Both the position numbers and the translations under genes were made by a program. This document shows, piece after piece, positions 30,704 to 39,725 of a DNA stretch of 47,911 nt (positions are counted from its first letter, which is position 1; each line of letters starts with the position of its first letter). Source of the DNA: an uncultured Lachnospiraceae bacterium. Lineage in GTDB: Bacteria > Bacillota > Clostridia > Lachnospirales > Lachnospiraceae. Location of the stretch: the NCBI GenBank assembly GCA_949051815.1, contig CARQVR010000012.1, forward strand, positions 20,258-68,168, written 5' to 3'. Below the pieces are notes generated by a model. That model ran no database searches and was not told the DNA's origin. It saw only the letters and a program-made list of their open reading frames with translations.

Positions 30704-33067
30704 TTATTTTTTCCAGTAAATTTCGATCATATCACCGTTCTTGATACTCTCCATATACTGCGCGCCCCTGCCGTTTAAGTTGGTCACAATGCCGCTTCCC
30801 TCGGGCTTGGACAGATCAAAGTCGATGTACTCGAACACATCCACAAACACATAGTTTTTCTTGCCGTTGAGCTTAACCGGACTGCCGTTTACCATCACCG
30901 TGATCGGAACGGGCAGATTTTTATTCAAAATCTCTTCCCTTCGTCTTTCCTCCTCCGCTCTGGCTCTGGCCTGTGCTTCTTCTCTGGCTCTCGCTTTGGC
31001 TTTCGCCTCCTCCTCGGCGCGCTTCACGCCGGGACCCATCACGATTCTTGCCCCCTTCGGCTTCTGTCCCCCTGCTGTCTGCCCGTTTTCCGCCGTATCG
31101 TCTGCAGACGGGTTTTCCGACCCGTTTTCAGGCGCATCGTTTGTACGCTGCTCTGCCGTATCGTCCGGCGCTCCGGTGTCTGCCGCGTCCGCCGTCCGGA
31201 TATTTTTCGCTGCCATGGAGAATCCCGCCGTCCCTGCCGGTCTGTCCTCCACATTCTTCTTTTCCTCCGTCTCCGTGTGCCCATAGAACTCTACATCAGA
31301 AAGCTGCAAATCCTCCATTGTCCAGATCACCGAAAAGTTTTCATACACCTTCGTGTCCATATCCGCGATCCTGTTATTGACATAGATATTCATATTCCAG
31401 TCTATCGTCACGTCCATAAACTCGGAAATCTGGCGCACCGTATAGTAGCCGAGAATCTCGATCCCGTCGTTCTCCTGAATCTCATAATATCCGGACTGCA
31501 ATTCACCGTTGACACTGGCGAACTTGGGCAGATCTACCTTTTTCTCGTTGACCTCAACCCACATTCTGCTGTCAAACTCCGGCAATTGTCCAAGCGTCAT
31601 CCTGGCCGGTTCTCCGGCCGTCGATTCTATCACGCGGATCTGATCGTTTGCATGAATCTGCGTGTAGATATCCGCCTCGTTTCCGTTTACGGTAATCCGC
31701 GCCGCCTCTCCCGGCTCTCCCCTGACAATGCGGGGTTTCCCGTTCACCGTAAAGTTCAGCTCCCTGCCCCGCTTCGGGAACAGACCGTCGCTTGCAAACT
31801 CGGCCTGCATGGCCGCGTCCACCACTGCCGCCTTGCTGTTATCATAAATCTTAACCCGCTGTTCGTTGAAATAAACAAAGATAAAGTTGTTGCTCTGCTC
31901 ATAAAAGCTTAAACAGATGCCGATGGGCGTCACCATGAGCGAATCCTTTCTGGCCTCTTCCTCCAGAAACTCTATGCCCATCATCACTTCCTCGCCTCTG
32001 ACCGCCACGCGCTCGTCCTGGAGCTCCAGCTTCGACGCAAGCGCCTGCGTGTAGCCCGGCAGCCGCCCGCCGCCGCCCACCACAAACACAGCGCTGACCG
32101 ACTTATCCCCGTTTAACTCCTTAATCTTGGCCGCCACCTGACTGGTCATGTTCTCGATCACATCCGACACCACGCGCTCTACTTCCTCTTTGGTGATGGT
32201 CTGCTTCAGCCCCATGATGTCCTTATACTCGATCACATCTTTCACGCCCATGTCCCGCTTGATCTGCTCCGCCGTGGTAAAATCCACCAGACAGTGCTTT
32301 GCGACCACTTCCGTGAGAGAATCGCCCGCAATGGGAATCATGCCGTAGGCGATGATACTGCCGTCCCTTGTGACGGAGATATCGGAGGTTCCCGCGCCCA
32401 CATCCACAAGCGCAATGTTTAACATCCGGTACATTTCCGGGATCGCCACCTGAATGGCCGCAATCGGCTCCAGCGTCAGGTTCACCACTTCCAGTCCCGC
32501 AACGGACACCGCCTTGTAGAGACCGTCCACCACATCCTCGGGCAGGAAAGTGGCAATCAGATCCGCTCCTATCGTCTTCGCCTTATGTCCTTCCAGATTC
32601 CCTATCGTGTAGCCGTTCATATAATAACGCACAACGGAATATCCCACGCAGTAGAACTTCATATCCATGTCGTTCTTTTCCACAAATTCCTGATAGGCTC
32701 TCTCCACACCAAGGGAATCCAGCGCGTAAATATCCTCGCCCAGAATTTCCCGCTCGTTCTCAAGCTCCTGATCCACCCGCAGCGTCACCGTCTGCAGCAC
32801 ACGGCCCGCCGCCGCGATGCAGACATCCTTAAGCGGTCTGCCGACGCGCTCCTCCAGCTCCGCCTTGACCTCCTTAATGGTGCCGCCCACCTTATAAATG
32901 TCATGGATCTGTCCGTCCAGCATGGCCCTCGTCCCATGCTCCCTGATGCTCTGCGACACCACATGAAACTTACCGCCCGTGCGGTATCCCACCGTACCAA
33001 CAATACTCCTTGTCCCGATATCCAGACCAAACACCAGCTGTCCCGGAAATTTCATTGCTTCTGCCAC
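30704..33067 (-). CDS. FtsA-domain (actin-like ATPase) protein with long C-terminal extension
   Basis: An actin-like ATPase related to FtsA and PilM, 787 aa against about 420 for FtsA. Seen are the phosphate-1 motif GLDIGTRSIVGTVG, phosphate-2 LVDVGAGTSDIS and the adenosine motif VFVVGGGGRLPGY. After about residue 400 comes an extension of small beta-rich domains. An Asp/Glu/Ala-rich disordered part (about 610-675), a charged helix rich in Ala, Arg and Glu, and a final folded segment around VNGSPVKLNGKKNYVFVD follow. No membrane helix is seen. The GTG at 33067 has GGGGGAAG well placed; an ATG at 33055 overlaps the coaE stop as ATGA. Probably a cell division or envelope scaffold; the function is not known. 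Confidence 0.85.
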   Translation of the reverse strand: MAEAMKFPGQLVFGLDIGTRSIVGTVGYRTGGKFHVVSQSIREHGTRAMLDGQIHDIYKVGGTIKEVKAELEERVGRPLKDVCIAAAGRVLQTVTLRVDQELENEREILGEDIYALDSLGVERAYQEFVEKNDMDMKFYCVGYSVVRYYMNGYTIGNLEGHKAKTIGADLIATFLPEDVVDGLYKAVSVAGLEVVNLTLEPIAAIQVAIPEMYRMLNIALVDVGAGTSDISVTRDGSIIAYGMIPIAGDSLTEVVAKHCLVDFTTAEQIKRDMGVKDVIEYKDIMGLKQTITKEEVERVVSDVIENMTSQVAAKIKELNGDKSVSAVFVVGGGGRLPGYTQALASKLELQDERVAVRGEEVMMGIEFLEEEARKDSLMVTPIGICLSFYEQSNNFIFVYFNEQRVKIYDNSKAAVVDAAMQAEFASDGLFPKRGRELNFTVNGKPRIVRGEPGEAARITVNGNEADIYTQIHANDQIRVIESTAGEPARMTLGQLPEFDSRMWVEVNEKKVDLPKFASVNGELQSGYYEIQENDGIEILGYYTVRQISEFMDVTIDWNMNIYVNNRIADMDTKVYENFSVIWTMEDLQLSDVEFYGHTETEEKKNVEDRPAGTAGFSMAAKNIRTADAADTGAPDDTAEQRTNDAPENGSENPSADDTAENGQTAGGQKPKGARIVMGPGVKRAEEEAKAKARAREEAQARARAEEERRREEILNKNLPVPITVMVNGSPVKLNGKKNYVFVDVFEYIDFDLSKPEGSGIVTNLNGRGAQYMESIKNGDMIEIYWKK

Positions 33068-33660
33068 TGATCTTCCCCCAATTCTTTGTCTATTTGTGTG
33101 TAAACACTTTCCAGTGTTCCATTGTTCTCTATCACCACGCCGCAGTGCTCGCGAAAAACCTGCGCCGAAAGCTGCTTTTGCAATATGGCGTCGATCTTCT
33201 CATCCGTGTAGCCCCTCGTATCCCGAAGTCTCTGCCGTCTGACCTCCTCGTCCGCATGGATATACCACAGCTCGTCCAAAATTCCCGCATAACCTTCCTC
33301 GATCAGAAGCGCCGCCTCTATAAAAAGCCACGACAGCCGTCCGTCTGCCCGCTCTTTCTCGATCTGCTCCGTCAGATATGCCTTCACCGCCGGATGCACG
33401 ATACCGTTTACCTTAAGTAACAGCTCCCCGTCTCCGAAAATCCGGGCCGCCATTTTCCGCTTGTCTATCCTGCCCCCGTCATCCAGAATCTCTGTACCAA
33501 GGAGCGCCTTTAACGGCTCATAACAGGCTTCTCCCGGCTCCTCCAGCCGGTGCGCCACCCTGTCCGCCATGATAACACGACAGTCCTGCCGTCCTTCCAG
33601 ATAGGCTAGCACCTCCGATTTCCCGGCTCCCACGCCGCCTGTAATCCCTATGACTCTCAT
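33052..33660 (-). CDS. coaE: Dephospho-CoA kinase
   Basis: Phosphorylates dephospho-CoA, the last step of coenzyme A synthesis, in the cytosol. The P-loop ITGGVGAGKS lies at the N-terminus, with DRVAHRLEEPG and VNGIVHPAV as further family segments. The length of 202 aa is typical. The gene follows polA after 139 bp on the same strand, a common neighbour in Gram-positive bacteria, and its 3' end overlaps the FtsA-like gene. Confidence 0.95.
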   Translation of the reverse strand: MRVIGITGGVGAGKSEVLAYLEGRQDCRVIMADRVAHRLEEPGEACYEPLKALLGTEILDDGGRIDKRKMAARIFGDGELLLKVNGIVHPAVKAYLTEQIEKERADGRLSWLFIEAALLIEEGYAGILDELWYIHADEEVRRQRLRDTRGYTDEKIDAILQKQLSAQVFREHCGVVIENNGTLESVYTQIDKELGEDQWQKQ

Positions 33661-33799
33661 ATCGTATCTTCCCGACTTTTATTTTCCTGTCCTGTCGTAT
33701 GATCGCATCAGTTCCGCCTTCGCTTCCCTGTTGCGTATGATTCCGGTCTCTTCCCAAATGTTTCTTGCGCTCTCCTGTCGTAGCGCCCGTCAGGATTCC

Positions 33800-36529
33800 T
33801 CACTTTGCCTCGTACCAGTCCGCCCCCGTGTGCAGATCAATCTCAAGCCGCACGGATAATTCCGCCGCCTGCTGCATCTGCTCCGTGAGAATCTGCCGTA
33901 CCCGTTCTTCCTCCCCTGCCTCCGTCTCAATCAGCAGTTCGTCGTGCACCTGTAAAATCAGTCTGGATTTCAGGCTTTCCCTGTGCAGCTTTTCCCACAC
34001 ACGGATCATGGCGATCTTCATGATATCCGCCGCCGTTCCCTGAATCGGGGAGTTCATTGCCACCCGCTCGCCGAAGGAGCGCTGCATAAAGTTGTTGGAG
34101 GACAATTCCGGAATGGGGCGTCTTCGCCCGTACATCGTTGTGACATATCCCTTTTCCTTCGCCTCCGCCACCATATGATCCAGAAAACGCTTTACTCCGG
34201 GATAAGTCTCGAAATACTGCCCGATATATTCCGCCGCCTCCTTCTTGGAGATACTTAAGTCCTGACTCAGTCCGAAAGAGCTGATGCCGTAGACGATGCC
34301 GAAATTGACCGCCTTGGCATTGCGCCTCTGCAAATCCGTCACCTCCTCAAACGGAGTGTGGAATACCTTGGAAGCGGTAATCCGGTGAATGTCCTCCTCC
34401 ATCCGGTATGCCTCAATCAACTGCCCGTCCCCGGACATATGCGCCAGAATGCGCAGCTCGATCTGGGAATAATCCGCATCCATGAAAAGATACCCTTCCC
34501 CCGGCACAAACACCTTGCGGATGCGCCGCCCAAGCTCCATGCGCATCGGAATATTCTGCAGATTCGGCTCCGTGGAACTGATCCGCCCAGTGGCTGTAAT
34601 CGTCTGGTTAAAGGTGGAATGAATCCTGCCGTCCGCGGCAATACATGCAGAAAGCCCCTCCGCATACGTGGACTTTAACTTCATAAGCCCCCTGTATTCC
34701 AGTATGTCAGATACAATCGGATAGTCCGGCGCCAGCTTCTCCAGCACATCCGCCGCCGTGGAATACCCGGTCTTCGTCTTTTTGCCGCCCTTGATACCCA
34801 TTTTTTCAAAAAGGATTTCCGCAAGCTGCTTGGGCGAATTGATATTAAACGTACAGTCCGCCTGCCGGTAAACCGCCTGCTCCAGTTCCGTAATTCTTCC
34901 GGTCAGCGCTTCCCCGTAAGCCTTAAGCTCCGCCGGCTGCACCAGCACACCGCACTGCTCCATATCATAAAGGGCTCTGGAAAGCGGCATCTCCATCTCA
35001 TAGAAAAGCCCGTCCATTCCCTGCTCCGTCAGTTTTTCGTTAAGAATCCGCGACGCCGCCAGACAGACATATGCCTGATAACAGGCGTACTGCGCGAAAG
35101 CCTCCGGCTCCTTCTCATAAGCCTGTGCGAAAGTACCTTTCCCGCATACCTGCGTCCTGTCCGGAATTGTCAGCGACAGATACTCACCCGCGATGTCCTC
35201 CGTCTGGTAGTCGCTCTTCAACGGGTTAATGAGATATGCCGCGATCAGAATATCAAAATATCTCTTTGTCCGGTAAGGCTTTAACACATCCTGCGCGCCT
35301 GTCTCATCGCGCCACATGCTCTCCTCCCCCGGCTCCTCTATCATATCGTAAAGGGACTTGATATCAAAAACATTAAGTTTACATAACTCATTCCTGTTCA
35401 GGGCTGTCAGCCGGTCTCTCAGGTAGCCCTCTGTCACCTCTCCCTGACAGGGAATAAACGCCACATCATTCTCCTTCGGCGCAAGGGCGATGCCCATACA
35501 GCCGTTTTCTTCTTTGTTGTCCCGAAAAACCGCAAGTCCGATTTCACGACAGTCCGCCGCGCCGTCTCCCTTTTTCCGGAAGGCTTCAAAGAGCGCTTCC
35601 ACTTCCGGTTTTCCCGTCACGGTGTGAAAGTCTGCCTCCTGCCTGTTCGACACCGCCACATCTTTGGAAAAACGGGAAAGCATATTTTTAAATTCAAGCT
35701 GCTTGCACATCACATAGGCTTCTTCCGTATAGAAGTCGCCAATCTTCGCTTTATCAAAATCAAAATCGATGTCCGCATCCACATTGATCGTCGCCAGCAC
35801 CTTGCTCAGATCTGCAAGCTCTCTGTTCGCAATCAGAGATTCCCGGATCGACTTTTTAGAAATCTCCTCCACATGGGCATAAATATTTTCCAGGGAACCG
35901 TAGGTGACCATCAGCTCCGTGGCCGTCTTTTCCCCGACCTTCGGCACGCCCGGAATGTTGTCCGCCGTATCGCCCATCAGGGCCTTCAAGTCGATAAACT
36001 GAATCGGATTTACCTGATAGGCCGCCTCCACGTCCTTCGCATAGTAGTCCTCCACCTGCGTTCTGCCGCCCTTGGTCTTCGGAATTCGGATGCGGATATG
36101 ATCTGTCGCCACCTGCAAAAGATCCCTGTCGCCGGACACAAGGGAAACTTCCATCCCCTCCCGCTGCGCGCGCTTCGCGATGGTTCCCAGAATGTCGTCC
36201 GCCTCCAGCCCCGCCTGTTCCACCACGCAGATGCCCATGGCAAGAAGAAGCTTTTTCATCACCGGCACCTGTTCCCGCAATTCCGTAGGCATGGGCTTTC
36301 TCGTGCCCTTGTACTCCTTGTAAATCTCGTGCCGGAAGGTAGGGGCATGGACGTCAAAGGCCACCGCCAGATAATCCGCCTGCTCCTCCTCCAGAATCTT
36401 AAACATAATGTTTAAAAAACCGTGGATCGCGTTCGTGTGGAGTCCCTGCCCGTTGGTCAGTTCCGGCACCCCGTAGAACGCCCTGTTCAATATACTGTGT
36501 CCATCTATCAATACCAGTTTCAAAGCCAT
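33800..36529 (-). CDS. polA: DNA polymerase I
   Basis: Replicative gap filling and repair polymerase, 909 aa. Residues 1 to about 300 are the 5'-3' exonuclease (LVLIDGHSILNRAFYG; GDRDLLQVA; GDTADNIPGVPKVGEKTA). The middle 3'-5' exonuclease-like domain lacks an obvious DxE motif and is probably inactive, as in many Gram-positive enzymes. The polymerase part shows motif A DYSQIELRILAH, motif B RRNAKAVNFGIVYG and motif C QVHDEL. The start at 36529 gives the usual family N-terminus, but the Shine-Dalgarno is weak; ATG 36553 is an alternative. First of a group with coaE, the FtsA-like gene and yycJ. Confidence 0.97.
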   Translation of the reverse strand: MALKLVLIDGHSILNRAFYGVPELTNGQGLHTNAIHGFLNIMFKILEEEQADYLAVAFDVHAPTFRHEIYKEYKGTRKPMPTELREQVPVMKKLLLAMGICVVEQAGLEADDILGTIAKRAQREGMEVSLVSGDRDLLQVATDHIRIRIPKTKGGRTQVEDYYAKDVEAAYQVNPIQFIDLKALMGDTADNIPGVPKVGEKTATELMVTYGSLENIYAHVEEISKKSIRESLIANRELADLSKVLATINVDADIDFDFDKAKIGDFYTEEAYVMCKQLEFKNMLSRFSKDVAVSNRQEADFHTVTGKPEVEALFEAFRKKGDGAADCREIGLAVFRDNKEENGCMGIALAPKENDVAFIPCQGEVTEGYLRDRLTALNRNELCKLNVFDIKSLYDMIEEPGEESMWRDETGAQDVLKPYRTKRYFDILIAAYLINPLKSDYQTEDIAGEYLSLTIPDRTQVCGKGTFAQAYEKEPEAFAQYACYQAYVCLAASRILNEKLTEQGMDGLFYEMEMPLSRALYDMEQCGVLVQPAELKAYGEALTGRITELEQAVYRQADCTFNINSPKQLAEILFEKMGIKGGKKTKTGYSTAADVLEKLAPDYPIVSDILEYRGLMKLKSTYAEGLSACIAADGRIHSTFNQTITATGRISSTEPNLQNIPMRMELGRRIRKVFVPGEGYLFMDADYSQIELRILAHMSGDGQLIEAYRMEEDIHRITASKVFHTPFEEVTDLQRRNAKAVNFGIVYGISSFGLSQDLSISKKEAAEYIGQYFETYPGVKRFLDHMVAEAKEKGYVTTMYGRRRPIPELSSNNFMQRSFGERVAMNSPIQGTAADIMKIAMIRVWEKLHRESLKSRLILQVHDELLIETEAGEEERVRQILTEQMQQAAELSVRLEIDLHTGADWYEAK

Positions 36530-36578
36530 GTACTTTTCAGCCTTTCTGCCCATCCTGCAGTGATTTTCCTTCTATTAG

Positions 36579-36899
36579 TTACATAGAAACAATAACCAGC
36601 GCCGCAATAATCACCGCCGCAACGGCGACTTCCAGCACCAAAAGGATATGCCTCAGAACACTGTTGACACGAATTTTGTAATCCGCATCCTCCAGCTTCC
36701 ATGTGAGCGCCTTTTGCAGGTTAAAATTATTGCCCTGCTCAAGCTGCTCCAGTCCCTCAGCCACCAGAAACTGGATGGATAACTCCTCCATACATTCCGG
36801 ACAGTCCCCGATATGCTCTACGAACTCCGCCAGACCCCTTCCGTCCAGTTCATCATTCAGGAAGGGGGGTATTTTTTTCTCTGCTTCTTTACAGTTCAT
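36579..36899 (-). CDS. Zinc-finger (zf-HC2) membrane protein, anti-sigma-like
   Basis: A 106-aa protein with an N-terminal zinc-finger of the anti-sigma type, Cys3 and HIGDCPEC (His, Cys, Cys), and one C-terminal membrane helix (about residues 83-105). Such proteins hold an ECF sigma factor at the membrane. No sigma factor gene is adjacent, so its partner is unknown. A promoter-like -10 lies at 36937-36942. The gene precedes polA by 49 bp on the same strand. Confidence 0.8.
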   Translation of the reverse strand: MNCKEAEKKIPPFLNDELDGRGLAEFVEHIGDCPECMEELSIQFLVAEGLEQLEQGNNFNLQKALTWKLEDADYKIRVNSVLRHILLVLEVAVAAVIIAALVIVSM

Positions 36900-36936
36900 C
36901 CGCCGCTACGCCTTTCACTCTGCCCATACAGATTTT

Positions 36937-36942
36937 ATTATA
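36937..36942 (-). promoter_or_regulatory. -10 element before the zinc-finger gene
   Basis: A perfect TATAAT on the minus strand, with TTTTAA 17 bp upstream as a weak -35. Predicted leader about 30 nt. It could serve the zinc-finger gene and polA. Confidence 0.5.
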
Positions 36943-36998
36943 TACCATCACCGGCATATTTAAAAGAGGTTTTTCTCCGTATAGAAAGTATTGAAAGC

Positions 36999-37028
36999 AA
37001 AAAAGAACGCCCGTTTTCACCGGCGTCC
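36999..37028 (-). terminator. Terminator after the lysozyme gene
   Basis: On the minus strand GGACGCC and GGCGTTC form a 7-bp stem (one G-T pair) followed by TTTTTT. It lies 117 bp after the GH25 stop codon; the bases between show no gene. Confidence 0.85.
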
Positions 37029-37144
37029 TTCTGTCATATATCCTCTATGGTGTGATTCTATGATACTTTTTCCTGCCAGTTCCCGGCTGCCTTTCTGCTC
37101 CCGGCAGTCCGGCAGATATTCCGCATCCCGTACCTCTGTCAACC

Positions 37145-38377
37145 TCACTGTACAGGATCCGTTCCCGCCTGCGCGCTGTCCGCCGGAACCGGCTGTTCCT
37201 GTGCGCCGTCTGCAGGCGCGGGAACCGCTTCCTGCTCCGCCGCCTGTGCGGGATCCGTTTCCGCAGTCTCCGGCTGCTCCGGCGCTGCGGGCGCGGCAAT
37301 ACCGCTGCCGTCCACCGTGTAATCCGTGCCGTCCACATTCACGGTCACGTTTCTCTGCAAAGCGCCTGTAGCGGGATCATAATAATAAACATTGCCGTCG
37401 GGTCTGGTCACCAGCCCCCGCTGCATCACCGCATTCTCGTCAAAGTAATAGTCCTGCCCCTCGATCGTCACATCCTCCCGCAGGGCATGTCCGTCCTTCG
37501 TGGCAAGGAAATACCTGCCTGTCTCGTCCTCAAACCAGCATCCTTTCTGCACGAAACCGTTCTCGTCCAGATGATACTTGTTATCTTCCCAGTTTGCCCA
37601 GCAGCCGCGCTGCATCCGATACCCCGCATAAAATACCATCTGATCGCCACGGGGTGCAAAACCGTCCGCCACAATCAACGATGCGTAATCCTTAAACTGA
37701 TAATTCATGTCCACTCTGGTGGGAATCCCCGCCACCTTGCCGTGGGAAGTATTCTGCCAGAATGCCGCGCCCCCGTCGTACTCGAGCGCATCCGCATATT
37801 GCGCCACCCACTTGTCATAGCCGATGTTACCGATCTTGTCCCGGAACATATTCCGGCTGGAATAGACTACAGGATAATAGCCGTTGGCTTCAATGATCGA
37901 GCAGAACGCGTTGATCAGCTCCTGGAGCTGCGCCTGCGACATATTCTTATGACAGGGCGCTTCCACGTCATAAACCACCGGATAATTCACTGTATAATTG
38001 CCGATCCACTGTATCAACTGGTTCGCCTCGGCTCTCGCCTGCTCCGCATTCGTCGCATAAGAGTACAGGTACACGCCTGTCCGCAGCCCCGCTGCATTGG
38101 CGCCGCGCATATTCACATCAAAGTAAGGGTCAACGCCTGAGTTCGTGCTGCCCGCCTTTACAAAAACAAAGGACACCCCCGAAGAGGGCACCTGACTCCA
38201 GTCAATGCTAAGATTATGCTTGGACACGTCAATGCCTCTGGCAATGGAGCTGCCCGCTCCCACCGCCTCCGCCTTCATCCCGGGCGCAAGCGCCAGCGCA
38301 CCCGCCAGACAAAGGGCGGCTATCCGCTTCATTCCCTTGTTAACTCTATGTAACACTACTCTGTTTGATTTTATCAT
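37145..38377 (-). CDS. Secreted GH25 lysozyme (muramidase) with cell-wall-binding repeats
   Basis: Cleaves peptidoglycan between MurNAc and GlcNAc outside the cell. A long signal peptide (hydrophobic core about residues 18-32) precedes a GH25 barrel with ARGIDVSKHN and the catalytic YPVVYDVEAP. After about residue 255 there are choline/glucan-binding-like repeats (QRGCWANWEDNKYHLDENG, QKGCWFEDETGRYFLATKDG). A Pro/Ala/Glu-rich tail of about 55 aa ends the protein. AAGG lies 5 nt before the ATG at 38377. The 590-bp upstream region carries phased repeats that may be regulator sites. Confidence 0.94.
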   Translation of the reverse strand: MIKSNRVVLHRVNKGMKRIAALCLAGALALAPGMKAEAVGAGSSIARGIDVSKHNLSIDWSQVPSSGVSFVFVKAGSTNSGVDPYFDVNMRGANAAGLRTGVYLYSYATNAEQARAEANQLIQWIGNYTVNYPVVYDVEAPCHKNMSQAQLQELINAFCSIIEANGYYPVVYSSRNMFRDKIGNIGYDKWVAQYADALEYDGGAAFWQNTSHGKVAGIPTRVDMNYQFKDYASLIVADGFAPRGDQMVFYAGYRMQRGCWANWEDNKYHLDENGFVQKGCWFEDETGRYFLATKDGHALREDVTIEGQDYYFDENAVMQRGLVTRPDGNVYYYDPATGALQRNVTVNVDGTDYTVDGSGIAAPAAPEQPETAETDPAQAAEQEAVPAPADGAQEQPVPADSAQAGTDPVQ

Positions 38378-38823
38378 TTGTACCTTTTACCCGCCGCTGC
38401 GCGCCGGATCTTTCCCTTTCGTTTTCTCGCATTCCTGTTTTCTTTGGTTCTTCTTCGGACTGTTCCTTCATGTGCGCTCCGTTTGTAACATCTTTATTGC
38501 AAAAACATTACAATTTGTCACATTTTGTAACAATCCTTAACAACTATACCATGTTTCTGCGGGAATGTATAGGGAATGTTGCGAAATTCTGGTGGAAATG
38601 TTTGGGAAATGTTACTTTTCACGCCCGCACCATGCACTTGCTGCATGGTGTCGGAGCCAGCGCCAAAATGCCGGTTTTTGGGCATTTTGTGTGCATCATC
38701 GTTGCAATTCACACTGAATAACTGTAAATCAGTACGAAATCTGGCGTGGGTGTGAATTGTAACTGGGAAATCCTTACCCTCCGCTCACACAATTGTCAAC
38801 TCCGAAGTCTGTCCGCAGACACA
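38378..38823. promoter_or_regulatory. Lysozyme upstream region with phased repeats and hairpins
   Basis: No convincing gene. At 38484-38532 there are several TGTTAC/TGTGAC-like boxes on the minus strand about 10 bp apart. At 38561-38615 five 11-bp units run in phase (GGGAATGT, GGGAATGT, one degenerate, GGAAATGT, GGAAATGT), putting TGT at 38566, 38577, 38599 and 38610. Perfect 9-bp hairpins lie at 38628-38650 and 38664-38689. A 14-bp inverted pair with one mismatch lies at 38701-38714 and 38751-38764. The 11-bp phasing is typical of OmpR/PhoB-family regulator sites. Confidence 0.5.
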
Positions 38824-38897
38824 AAGAAAACTGCGAAATCACTCCCGCAGCTTCCTTTCACGCATGAATGGGGTTTCATACGCGTTCCCCTTTTACA
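38824..38897 (-). ncRNA. Candidate small RNA with own promoter and terminator
   Basis: An extended -10 (TGATATTAT, 38904-38912 on the minus strand) predicts a start near 38897. The transcript would form a stem of 9 bp with a 2-nt bulge (38860-38885, loop ACCCCA) and end at a CTGCG/CGCAG hairpin (38831-38850) with a TTTTCTTTG tail, about 75 nt in total. A 27-codon frame (38796-38879, AAGGGGA before its ATG) overlaps but runs through the terminator. The hairpin may instead simply terminate the MerR gene. Confidence 0.35.
38831..38850 (-). terminator. Terminator downstream of the MerR gene
   Basis: CTGCG and CGCAG pair on the minus strand and are followed by TTTTCTTTG. It would end either the MerR transcript or the candidate small RNA. 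Confidence 0.6.
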
Positions 38898-38969
38898 GGT
38901 TACATAATATCACATATTTCGCGGTTCCGGTAGTGTTTGTTATCGCGCAAATACCGCGTAACCTAACGG

Positions 38970-39695
38970 TTATCCGCAATAAATCTGAATTGCCTTATCG
39001 ACAAATTCGCTGGTTCCCTCACCACCTGCCTCGTCAATGTTTTTGGTAAAATCACCGCCGCCGGAATACATCTTACCCAGTCCGCTTAAAATCTGTTTGG
39101 AACAGGTATACGCATTCTCCGTGATAAAATCCTGTATCCTTTTCACAAGATCCTGTGCCTTTGGCGATGCAGGATCCATGTCCCTCATCTCACCTGCTTC
39201 TTTGAAGAGCAGCATAAAGCGGTCTGCAATAAGCCTTTCCTCTTCGTCTGTCCTGTTTTTTGATTTCTCTTCATACTCTTTATACTCCTGTGTATTTCCG
39301 AATTGTTCCCTCGCCTGCCTTGCGTATTCGTCCAGTTTGCTCCTGTCAAAAGCTGAAAAGTCCATATGTTTCACTCCTAACATTTTTATTCCAATCGCGA
39401 ACTTTATCAGATTATCCAGATGTTCCTTCCTGAGTGTCAGCATTTCTATCTGCTGCTCCAGTGCCTTGCTCCGGTCAAAGTCAGGGCTATTCATAATTTC
39501 CCTGATATCTTTCAGCGGAAACTCCAACACACGAAACAGTAAGATTTGCTGAAGGCGTTCCAGATCTGCATCGTCATACAGTCTGTAACCCGCATCGGTA
39601 TATCCCGTCGGATGTAAAAGACCGATTTTGTCATAGTATTGCAGCGTGCGTATACTCACCCCTGCAAGCCTGCTCACTTCATGAACTGTCATCAT
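38970..39695 (-). CDS. MerR family regulator with TipAS-like effector domain
   Basis: A transcription activator of 241 aa. The N-terminal winged helix VHEVSRLAGVSIRTLQYYDKIGLLHP (residues 3-29, within a longer run) and dimerisation helix are MerR-type. From about residue 115 the protein resembles the TipAS domain that binds thiopeptide-like drugs, with a recognisable FTENAYTCSKQILSGLGKMY end. The start at 39695 has GGAGG 8 nt upstream. The promoter has the 19-bp spacer and dyad typical of MerR targets, so the gene is probably autoregulated. No efflux or resistance gene is adjacent on the same strand. Confidence 0.92.
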   Translation of the reverse strand: MMTVHEVSRLAGVSIRTLQYYDKIGLLHPTGYTDAGYRLYDDADLERLQQILLFRVLEFPLKDIREIMNSPDFDRSKALEQQIEMLTLRKEHLDNLIKFAIGIKMLGVKHMDFSAFDRSKLDEYARQAREQFGNTQEYKEYEEKSKNRTDEEERLIADRFMLLFKEAGEMRDMDPASPKAQDLVKRIQDFITENAYTCSKQILSGLGKMYSGGGDFTKNIDEAGGEGTSEFVDKAIQIYCG

Positions 39696-39725
39696 TGGCA
39701 TGTCCTCCATTCGCCTGGTACTGCC

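Noticed and set aside
33661..33799. polA-coaE spacer as a possible site or gene
   Set aside because: Short repeated words occur (TGTCGTA, GCGTATGAT), but no stable hairpin, promoter or frame with a ribosome-binding site is seen.
38780..38805. Lac-operator-like stretch with TTGACA on the minus strand
   Set aside because: TTGACA is followed 17 bp on by TAAGGA, a poor -10, and the GTGAGCGGA similarity is short and asymmetric; probably chance.
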